DNA of 43,878 nt. It comes from Bacteroidota bacterium. Lineage in GTDB: Bacteria > Bacteroidota > Bacteroidia > Chitinophagales > Chitinophagaceae. The stretch lies in assembly GCA_018267545.1 (NCBI GenBank), contig JAFDYG010000439.1:1-43878 (forward strand), in the 5' to 3' direction. Positions 24,448 through 31,004 of the stretch are shown here, piece by piece. A program made the position numbers and the translations under genes. A model generated the notes under the pieces. The model was not told the origin of the DNA and searched no databases. It worked only from the letters and a program-made list of their open reading frames with translations. Numbering within the stretch: position 1 is the first letter of the stretch; the number at the start of each line of letters is the position of its first letter.

Positions 24448-25805
24448 TAGATATCGTATTTACTTAGTCTCCGGTAAAGAGCCGTTCTGGTCAGCCCAAG
24501 CTCCTTGGCCGCCTTTGAAATGTTCCCGTTGTGCTTCTCGATCACCTTGAGAATAGCATTCTTCTCGATGGTGCTCAGCTTCAGCTCCTGCGGCTCATCC
24601 GCCTGAGGCTGCACGGTCTCGATCGGAGAGAAGATAAGGTCCTTGGCCTGCAGCACGTCTCCCTCGGCCATGATGACCGCCCGCTCGATCGTATACTGCA
24701 ATTCCCGGACATTGCCCGGATAGTGATAGGATTTGAGCTTCTCGATCGCCTTCGAATCGAAGTCGTGCTGAGGTTTCATGTATTTATTGGTGTAGATCCG
24801 GTCGAAATGCCGGGCCAGCAGAATGATATCATCCTCGCGCTTCCGCAACGGCGGCACCATGATCTCCACAGTGTTGATACGGTAGATCAGGTCCTTCCGG
24901 AATTTGTTTTCGTTTGCCAGCTCAGTCAAAGGCACATTGGTGGCGCAGATCAGCCGGATATCGATCGGCGTGGCCTGGTTGGCCCCGAGACGGGTAACCA
25001 TGCGGTTCTGAAGAACCGTAAGCAGCTTGGCCTGCTGATGCAACGAGATGTTCCCGATCTCATCCAGGAAGAGCGTCCCCCCATTCCCCGACTCGAACCG
25101 GCCCACCCGGTCCTCACGGGCATCCGTAAAGGCCCCCTTCTTATGACCGAATAGCTCGCTTTCGAATAGGGTCTCCGTAAGAGCGCCCACGTCTACCTTT
25201 ATATAGGGCTTCTCCGCCCGAAGGCTATGCTGGTGAATCGCCTTTGCGATCAGGTCCTTTCCCGTACCATTCTCACCCAGGATCAGGATATTGGCGTCGG
25301 TAGGAGCAATTTTCTCGATTTTAAAGAAAATATCCCGCATGACTTCCGACTCGCCCAGCAGCTCCGACCCAATCACCGAATCCGAAGATTCCTCCTTGCC
25401 TCCGTTCCGCTTGGGGTCATTCTTGCGCAAAGCGTCCTTGATCGTAGTGATCAGCCGCTCATTATGCCAGGGCTTTACGACAAAATCCGCCGCGCCTTCC
25501 TTCAAAGACCGGACGGCAAGATCGATGTCCCCATAGGCCGTAATCATAATGACCGCCGCAGTCGAACCAAACTCCTTTATTTTTCTCAGCCAGAACAGCC
25601 CCTCGTTCCCCGTATTGATGCTGCTATTGAAATTCATGTCGAGCAGGATAAGGTCGAAGCTGCGCTTGGAAAGAATAGACCGCATATTCTCCGGGTTCTT
25701 CTCCGTCACCACATCCGCTGCCTCGGTCTTTAGCAACAGTCGCACCGCGGTCAAAACATCCGTATCATCGTCGATAACAAGTATGGAAGCATTTTTCAGA
25801 TTCAT
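24447..25805 (-). CDS. NtrC-type sigma-54 enhancer-binding response regulator
   Basis: A 452-residue activator with a receiver domain (residues 5-125, phosphoacceptor D56 in LILLDMNF, K111 in FVVKPW) and an AAA+ domain (about 145-375). The AAA+ domain shows Walker A GENGTGKD (177-184), the sigma-54 contact loop GAFTDA (224-229) and Walker B LFLDE (245-249). A C-terminal Fis-type HTH follows (KNAILKVIEKHNGNISKAAKELGLTRTALYRRL). I chose the ATG at 25805; the long upstream extension to 25994 has no domain character and crosses two hairpins. The usual GAFTGA is GAFTDA here. It is divergent from the HlyD operon and is the obvious candidate to bind the twin repeats at 25987-26024 and 38229-38266. 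Confidence 0.93.
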   Translation of the reverse strand: MNLKNASILVIDDDTDVLTAVRLLLKTEAADVVTEKNPENMRSILSKRSFDLILLDMNFNSSINTGNEGLFWLRKIKEFGSTAAVIMITAYGDIDLAVRSLKEGAADFVVKPWHNERLITTIKDALRKNDPKRNGGKEESSDSVIGSELLGESEVMRDIFFKIEKIAPTDANILILGENGTGKDLIAKAIHQHSLRAEKPYIKVDVGALTETLFESELFGHKKGAFTDAREDRVGRFESGNGGTLFLDEIGNISLHQQAKLLTVLQNRMVTRLGANQATPIDIRLICATNVPLTELANENKFRKDLIYRINTVEIMVPPLRKREDDIILLARHFDRIYTNKYMKPQHDFDSKAIEKLKSYHYPGNVRELQYTIERAVIMAEGDVLQAKDLIFSPIETVQPQADEPQELKLSTIEKNAILKVIEKHNGNISKAAKELGLTRTALYRRLSKYDI

Positions 25806-25834
25806 AAAAAAATAAGTTAAGCTATATGCAACCA

Positions 25835-25853
25835 GAGCCACCGGAGGTGGCTC
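25835..25853. promoter_or_regulatory. Perfect 8-bp hairpin in the leader of the enhancer-binding gene
   Basis: GAGCCACC (25835-25842) and GGTGGCTC (25846-25853) form a perfect stem with a 3-nt loop, 30-48 nt before the regulator's start codon. No T-run follows in the minus direction, so it is not a classical terminator. Confidence 0.55.
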
Positions 25854-25865
25854 CAAGTCATTAGA

Positions 25866-25912
25866 GAATGTTGCTGAATGGCTAATTTTTTTATGCCATT
25901 CATGCAACATTC
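25866..25912 (-). promoter_or_regulatory. 17-bp stem-loop at the 5' end of the enhancer-binding gene transcript
   Basis: GAATGTTGCTGAATGGC (25866-25882) pairs with 25895-25912 over 17 base pairs with a single bulged A, closing a 12-nt AT-rich loop. It sits directly downstream of the predicted minus-strand promoter, so the transcript would begin with this hairpin. A second hairpin (25835-25853) follows in the same leader. Confidence 0.6.
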
Positions 25913-25920
25913 GGTAACTA

Positions 25921-25951
25921 CAAGTATACCTTAAATGTAAATGTATGGCAA
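25921..25951 (-). promoter_or_regulatory. Predicted promoter of the enhancer-binding/kinase operon
   Basis: On the minus strand TTG (25951-25949) is followed after 20 bp by TATACTTG (25928-25921), seven of eight positions of the Bacteroidota -7 element TAnnTTTG. The spacing equals that of the predicted ethanolamine-operon promoter. The start would lie near 25914, about 110 nt before the ATG. Confidence 0.45.
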
Positions 25952-25986
25952 TTAATTTTTTATAAAAACGAGGGTTAAAAGCCAAC

Positions 25987-26024
25987 TGTATCAAAACCGG
26001 ACAGTTCTTGTATCAAAAATGAAC
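25987..26024 (+). promoter_or_regulatory. Twin 16-bp direct repeats upstream of the HlyD operon (enhancer site)
   Basis: TGTATCAAAACCGGAC (25987-26002) and the degenerate copy TGTATCAAAAATGAAC (26009-26024) have a 22-bp period. Exactly the same 16-mer occurs twice with the same period at 38229-38266, ahead of the second ABC operon. Each unit has a weak outer dyad (TGT-N11-ACA in the first copy). The location, 91 bp before a sigma-54-like element and next to an enhancer-binding-protein gene, fits an upstream activating sequence. Confidence 0.75.
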
Positions 26025-26077
26025 TATAAAAGGGCCAGATTGCACCTAATCATCTGTAAATCATTAGGCTTATATTC

Positions 26078-26092
26078 TGGCATGTGTTTGAT
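26078..26092 (+). promoter_or_regulatory. Sigma-54-like promoter of the HlyD operon
   Basis: TGGCATGTGTTTGAT resembles the -24/-12 consensus TGGCACG-N4-TTGC but has three rather than four bases between the two blocks and TTGA in place of TTGC. The same variant occurs at 38319. The predicted leader is about 130 nt and holds a hairpin with a T-run (26126-26155). Confidence 0.55.
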
Positions 26093-26125
26093 AGACTATC
26101 GATTGGAATTTTCTCATGTGTAGTC

Positions 26126-26155
26126 CTCCTGGTATTTTTATACTGGGGGTTTTTT
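26126..26155 (+). terminator. Leader hairpin with T-run, candidate attenuator
   Basis: CTCCTGGTAT (26126-26135) pairs with ATACTGGGGG (26140-26149), 10 base pairs including three G-U, followed by TTTTTT. It lies between the sigma-54-like element and the hlyD start, so it would end or modulate transcription in the leader. A related word recurs at 38343-38362 in the other operon's leader. Confidence 0.45.
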
Positions 26156-26219
26156 AAAACAAAGAGGGCCGTAGAAAAGCCCCAAACGATAGTAAATCAA
26201 AATATTTATTTCTTTTTTT

Positions 26220-27479
26220 ATGGTTGACATTGTTAGACAGAAAAAGACTTGGACCACTAAACGCATAATGACGATTGGCGGTATCGTTGCCCTGGCCTTC
26301 TTGATCGGCGGAAGTTTTTATTTTACCTCCGGAAAATCGAAGTTGAACGTTGATTTAGAACGCATTACGGTTAGTGAAGTGACCAAGGGACCCTTCCAGG
26401 AGTCTATCCCCCAAAACGGAACCGTACTCCCTCTGACCACCATCTACCTGGTAACTCCCGACGGCGGACGGGTCGATCAGAAATTCGTGGAAGACGGCGC
26501 GATTCTTAAAAAAGGCGACCCTATCCTGAAATTGAACAATACCGAGCTGGAGATGAACCTGGCCAATAATACAACAACCGTATCCAGTATGCTGGCCCAG
26601 ATGCAGTTTTCTAAAGTAACCGCCCAGCAGAACACGGTTAACAAGCTGACGAATATGGCCGACGTCGAGCTCTTGTTCAAGGAAGCCGAAAGGGTGTACA
26701 ACCTCGACAAGCGTCTCTATGAGCAGAAAGTCATCGGCTCCCAGGAATGGCAGACCGCCCAGAATAACTATAACTACCTTTCCCAGAAGAGGAAGCTCAC
26801 CCAGGAGATTCTCCACCAGGACACCCTCTCCCGCGCACAGCAGGAGGAGCAGGATAAGAGATCCCTGGAAGGCGCACAGCAGACGCTCGCCATCCTGAAG
26901 AGCCGGGTCAACGACCTCGTCCTCCGGGCCCCGGTTGACGGTCAGCTGACCTCCCTCGACGCGGAAATCGGTCAGTCTAAAACACCCGGCGCACCCCTCG
27001 GACAGCTGGACGTGCTCGACGGCTTCAAAGTACGGCTCTCCGACGTGGACGAACACTATATCAACCGCGTCTTCACCGGACAAACCGGCACCTTTACGTT
27101 CAACGATACGGCTTACAAGCTGAAGATCGTAAAAGTATATACCCAGGTAACCAACGGCCGCTTTATGGTGGACATGAACTTCGTCGGAAAAGTACCCAAG
27201 GGCATCCGCAAGGGACAAACCCTTCAGATCACCCTGGCGCTCAGCGACGAGACCACCGCTGTCCTGGTTCCCAAGGGCGGATTCTACCAGCAGACCGGCG
27301 GAAACTGGATCTTCAAGATCAGCGAAGACGGCAAGACCGCCTATCGCGTTGACATCCAGCTGAACCGTCAGAATACGGACTATTACGAAGTAATTTCCGG
27401 GTTGAAACCTGGAGATAAGGTTATAACTTCCAGCTACGAAACCTATGGCAACATCCAGGAATTAGTATTGAAAAAGTAA
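26220..27479 (+). CDS. HlyD/MacA-type periplasmic adaptor protein
   Basis: A 419-residue membrane-fusion protein anchored by one N-terminal membrane segment (about residues 17-37). It has a first lipoyl half (GTVLPLTTIYLVTPDGGRVDQKFVEDGAILKKGDPILKL), a long helical hairpin (about 100-220, RVYNLDKRLYEQKVIGSQEWQTAQNNYN) and the second lipoyl half (LVLRAPVDGQLTSLDAEIGQ). A beta-barrel and membrane-proximal domain follow (VPKGGFYQQTGGNWIFKI). It bridges inner-membrane MacB-type permeases to a TolC-like channel. It is the first gene of the export locus and lies downstream of the twin enhancer repeats. No SD is obvious; the ATG follows an AT-rich leader. Confidence 0.93.
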   Translation: MVDIVRQKKTWTTKRIMTIGGIVALAFLIGGSFYFTSGKSKLNVDLERITVSEVTKGPFQESIPQNGTVLPLTTIYLVTPDGGRVDQKFVEDGAILKKGDPILKLNNTELEMNLANNTTTVSSMLAQMQFSKVTAQQNTVNKLTNMADVELLFKEAERVYNLDKRLYEQKVIGSQEWQTAQNNYNYLSQKRKLTQEILHQDTLSRAQQEEQDKRSLEGAQQTLAILKSRVNDLVLRAPVDGQLTSLDAEIGQSKTPGAPLGQLDVLDGFKVRLSDVDEHYINRVFTGQTGTFTFNDTAYKLKIVKVYTQVTNGRFMVDMNFVGKVPKGIRKGQTLQITLALSDETTAVLVPKGGFYQQTGGNWIFKISEDGKTAYRVDIQLNRQNTDYYEVISGLKPGDKVITSSYETYGNIQELVLKK

Positions 27480-27574
27480 CCATTCGACTGTAACATCCGT
27501 TCAACCCCTATCGTCCATTTAGGAGGCCCTTCCAGGGCTTCGCCCAAAGGACAAACATTATAAAAACTAACGTT

Positions 27575-27781
27575 ATGAAACAGAAATTTCTCTACATCCT
27601 GGCCCTTCTGCTCTGCGTGAGCACCTTCGCCTCGTCGAACGAACGCGCCAGGAACTGCCGCCACGTGTGCCCCAAAGCCGCCACAGCAGCAACCCCGGCC
27701 ATCCCGGCAACCGTCACGGAGGACGCGGCTGAAATTTCCGAAGTTTCTCCCTTACCCGTCCTTAGACTTCTATCCATATAA
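27575..27781 (+). CDS. Small secreted peptide of unknown function inside the export operon
   Basis: A 68-residue ORF begins with a clear signal peptide (MKQKFLYILALLLCVSTFA), with a likely cleavage after TFA. The mature part is about 49 residues, with two cysteines in NCRHVC and an alanine/proline/threonine-rich middle (KAATAATPAIPATVTED). It fills most of the space between hlyD and the ABC ATPase, same strand, 95 bp after one and 38 bp before the other. I do not recognise a family. It could be a small accessory subunit, a transported or signalling peptide, or a lineage-specific periplasmic protein; a spurious ORF is possible but the signal peptide argues against it. Confidence 0.6.
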   Translation: MKQKFLYILALLLCVSTFASSNERARNCRHVCPKAATAATPAIPATVTEDAAEISEVSPLPVLRLLSI

Positions 27782-27819
27782 TAAAACACTACACTCACAT
27801 CACCTAAACAGCTTATATT

Positions 27820-28497
27820 ATGATCAAGATCAGTGAACTCCAAAAATCTTACCGCACGGAAGAAGTGGAAACTATCGCACTGAACAGACTCAGCTTCGAG
27901 GTAAAAGAAGGCGAGTTCGTCTCTGTCATGGGCCCCTCTGGCTGTGGCAAATCGACCCTCCTGAATATCCTCGGCCTCCTGGACGATCCCGATGGCGGCA
28001 GCTTCCTGTTCAACGGCACCGAAGTAGCCCACTTCAACGAGCGCAAACGCGCCGACCTGCGTAAACGCAACATCGGCTTCGTCTTCCAGAGCTTCAACTT
28101 GATCGATGAGCTGACCGTATTCGAAAACGTAGAGCTTCCCCTGATCTATCTCGGCGTAAAAGGCCCCGAAAGAAAGCAACGCGTGGAAGTGGTCCTTGAC
28201 AAGATGCAGATCATGCACCGTCGCAACCACTACCCCCAGCAGCTCTCCGGTGGTCAGCAACAGCGTGTAGCCGTAGCCCGCGCCGTAGTCAATAACCCCA
28301 AGCTGATCCTGGCGGATGAACCGACAGGTAACCTGGACTCCTCGAACGGTAACGAAGTAATGCAGCTCCTCACCGACCTCAACGAGCAAGGTACGACCAT
28401 CGTCATGGTCACCCACTCCGAACACGACGCCCGCTACAGCCACCGCATCATCCGCATGCTGGACGGACAGACGGTTACGGAGAACATTCTCGTATAG
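27820..28497 (+). CDS. MacB/LolD-type ABC transporter ATPase (ATPase 1)
   Basis: A 225-residue ATP-binding subunit with Walker A GPSGCGKST (about residues 39-47), Q-loop GFVFQSFNLIDELTVFENV, signature LSGGQQQR, Walker B LILADE, D-loop GNLDSS and H-loop VTHS. All catalytic motifs are intact. It powers the permeases encoded immediately downstream. The sequence is of the MacB/FtsE class, which drives mechanotransmission to periplasmic partners rather than transport through the membrane. Confidence 0.95.
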   Translation: MIKISELQKSYRTEEVETIALNRLSFEVKEGEFVSVMGPSGCGKSTLLNILGLLDDPDGGSFLFNGTEVAHFNERKRADLRKRNIGFVFQSFNLIDELTVFENVELPLIYLGVKGPERKQRVEVVLDKMQIMHRRNHYPQQLSGGQQQRVAVARAVVNNPKLILADEPTGNLDSSNGNEVMQLLTDLNEQGTTIVMVTHSEHDARYSHRIIRMLDGQTVTENILV

Positions 28498-28568
28498 TCA
28501 TAAGCCGGTTACGGAACGCCATCGAAGAAAATTTTATAACTGGTCGTCGCTGACCTAACACCTATGTT

Positions 28569-31004
28569 ATGCTTAAAAATTATCTAAAGATAGCCTTCCG
28601 TAACCTGGCTAAACATAAATTCATCTCGTTCATCAATATCTTCGGTCTCACAGTCGGCCTTACCTGCTGCCTGCTGATCCTCACCTACATCCTGCACGAG
28701 ACCAGCTACGACAGATACCACAAACAAGCCGACAACATCTGGCGCGTCACCCGCAGCTGGAACAACAAAGAAGGCATCGTCTCCCTCCACCTCGGAGCCG
28801 TAGCTCCCCCCTTCGGCCCCCTCCTCCAGAACGACTTCCCGGACATTCAGAAGATGACCCGGGTCCTGCTCACCGGCACACAGCCCATGCGCTACGAAGA
28901 CAAGGTCTTCAACGAAAAGGACGTCTATTTTGCCGACAACAACCTCTTTAGCGTTTTCGACGTACCCCTCCTCCAGGGAGACCGCCGCAACGCCCTTACT
29001 GACCCTTTTTGCGTGGTCCTGACGCCAGCCGTAGCCCATAAATACTTCGGCAACGCCGACCCCATCAACAAGGTCATCCGCCTCAACAACCAATATAACT
29101 TCAAGGTCACCGGCATCTTCGAGCCGCTCCCCGGTAATTCCCATTTCCACCCCGAAATCATGCTTTCCTTCAATACACTAAAGGATAGCACCATCTACGG
29201 TGAGAAAAACCTGGCTAGCAACTTCGGCAACAACGCCTTCTTTACCTACCTCGTGCTGCCAAAAAACTATCCGGTTAAGAATATGGAGGCGCAGTTCCCT
29301 GCCTTTATCGACCGGCACATGCCCGCCAATAAAAAAGACCCGGCAGCCAAGCCTTCCCAATATACCCGGCTCTACCTCCAACCCCTGACCGATATTCACC
29401 TCCGCTCACACCTCGACGAAGAGCTCGAAGAAAACGGCGACATCAAACGCGTCTATATCTTCGGCGCCATCGCCCTCTTCATCCTGCTCATCGCCTGTAT
29501 CAACTATATGAACCTGTCGACCGCCCGCTCAACCCTCCGCGCCAAAGAAATCGGCATCCGGAAGGTCGCCGGCGCACACCGCCAGGAGATCATCTTCCAG
29601 TTCCTGAGCGAATCGGTCCTCGTCTCCTTCCTCGCACTCATCCTGGCCGCCGCCCTGTGCTGGCTCACACTGCCCTCGATCAATACGGTAACAGGTCTGC
29701 AGCTTTCCATCCAAAGCCTGATCCAACCCGCCGTCTTAATCCCCATCCTTCTCACGCCAGTCCTGGTTGGTCTCCTCTCTGGCGTCTACCCCGCCCTGTT
29801 TATGTCCTCCTTCCAGCCCTCCAAGGTGCTGAAAGGCCTGTTCAAAGCCGGCAACGGCACGGTATCCTTCCGGAAGGTCCTCGTCGTCACTCAGTTTGCC
29901 GTCTCCATCGTACTTCTCATCAGCACAGCCATCGTCTTCCAGCAGCTGCACTATATGCAAAGCACTTCCCTTGGCTTTAGCAAAGAGCACGTCCTGGTCA
30001 TGGACTACAACGTCGGCCTCAACAATACCTACGAGTCCTTCCGCACCCGCCTTTTGCAGGACTCCCGCGTCCTGCAGCTTTCCCGCTCCTCCCGCGTACC
30101 CAGCGGCCGCCTGCTGGACCAAAGCGGCGCCTCTACCGAAAGCGGAGACTCTCTTCGCCCCGTCAGCGCAGACATCAAATTCCTGGCCGTCGACCACGAC
30201 TTTATCAATACGTATAAGATCCCCATCGTCGCCGGTCGCGACTTCTCCCGCAACTACACCACCGACAGCACCAACTACGTGCTGAACGTAGCCGCTACAA
30301 AGGCCCTGGGAATCAAAACCCCAGAGGACCTCGTCGGACATAGCTTCGCCTACGGTGGCGCCAAAGGCCGGGTCATCGGTATCATGGGCGACTTCAACTT
30401 CGAATCCATGCACCAGCAGATCGTTCCCCTGATCCTGACCATGCCCACCGCCAAACAAGCCTATAATTTCAATAATATCTCCATAAAAGTCGCCGGTAAC
30501 GACGTCACAGGAGCCCTGGCCAATATCGAAAAAGTCTGGAAGACCTATCTACCCGAAATTCCCTTCCAATACACTTTCCTCGACGAGAAATTCGACCAGC
30601 TCTATAAGTCCGAACAGAAACAAGGTAGCCTCTTCACCTGCTTCGCCGGCATCGCCATTTTCATCGCCTGTCTCGGCCTCCTCGGTCTTTCCGCCTTCTC
30701 CATCTCCCAACGAATCAAAGAGATCGGGGTACGGAAAGTGCTCGGCGCCAGCACCGGCAGCATCGTGGGCCTGCTGTCCCGCGACTTCCTGAAGCTAGTC
30801 GCCATCGCCGCCCTCATCGCCTTCCCCATCGCCTGGTATACGATGCACAGCTGGCTCCGCGACTTCGCCTATCGCATCTCCATCGAATGGTGGGTCTTTT
30901 TGATAGCAGGAATAGTCGCAGCATCGGTGGCCCTGATCACCATCAGCTTCCAGGCCATCCGAGCAGCGCTCGCCAACCCAGTAAAAAGCCTACGATCTGA
31001 ATGA
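28569..31004 (+). CDS. Long MacB/FtsX-type ABC permease (permease 1)
   Basis: An 811-residue inner-membrane permease. It has an N-terminal membrane segment (about residues 21-42), a large MacB periplasmic domain (45-280) and three membrane segments (about 285-425). A fifth segment, a second periplasmic domain (about 450-675) and three final segments (about 680-800) follow. Duplicated FtsX signatures are seen as AKEIGIRKVAGAHRQEI near 325 and IKEIGVRKVLGASTGSI near 718. This eight-segment form is about twice the size of a minimal MacB membrane domain and is common in Bacteroidota. It lies 71 bp after ATPase 1, and its stop overlaps the next permease start by ATGA. Cargo is unknown: drugs, peptides or lipids are all possible. 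Confidence 0.93.
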   Translation: MLKNYLKIAFRNLAKHKFISFINIFGLTVGLTCCLLILTYILHETSYDRYHKQADNIWRVTRSWNNKEGIVSLHLGAVAPPFGPLLQNDFPDIQKMTRVLLTGTQPMRYEDKVFNEKDVYFADNNLFSVFDVPLLQGDRRNALTDPFCVVLTPAVAHKYFGNADPINKVIRLNNQYNFKVTGIFEPLPGNSHFHPEIMLSFNTLKDSTIYGEKNLASNFGNNAFFTYLVLPKNYPVKNMEAQFPAFIDRHMPANKKDPAAKPSQYTRLYLQPLTDIHLRSHLDEELEENGDIKRVYIFGAIALFILLIACINYMNLSTARSTLRAKEIGIRKVAGAHRQEIIFQFLSESVLVSFLALILAAALCWLTLPSINTVTGLQLSIQSLIQPAVLIPILLTPVLVGLLSGVYPALFMSSFQPSKVLKGLFKAGNGTVSFRKVLVVTQFAVSIVLLISTAIVFQQLHYMQSTSLGFSKEHVLVMDYNVGLNNTYESFRTRLLQDSRVLQLSRSSRVPSGRLLDQSGASTESGDSLRPVSADIKFLAVDHDFINTYKIPIVAGRDFSRNYTTDSTNYVLNVAATKALGIKTPEDLVGHSFAYGGAKGRVIGIMGDFNFESMHQQIVPLILTMPTAKQAYNFNNISIKVAGNDVTGALANIEKVWKTYLPEIPFQYTFLDEKFDQLYKSEQKQGSLFTCFAGIAIFIACLGLLGLSAFSISQRIKEIGVRKVLGASTGSIVGLLSRDFLKLVAIAALIAFPIAWYTMHSWLRDFAYRISIEWWVFLIAGIVAASVALITISFQAIRAALANPVKSLRSE

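Noticed and set aside
25806-25994. 63-residue N-terminal extension of the enhancer-binding regulator
   Set aside because: The extension has no domain character, crosses two strong hairpins and a predicted promoter, and the receiver domain begins right after the ATG at 25805.
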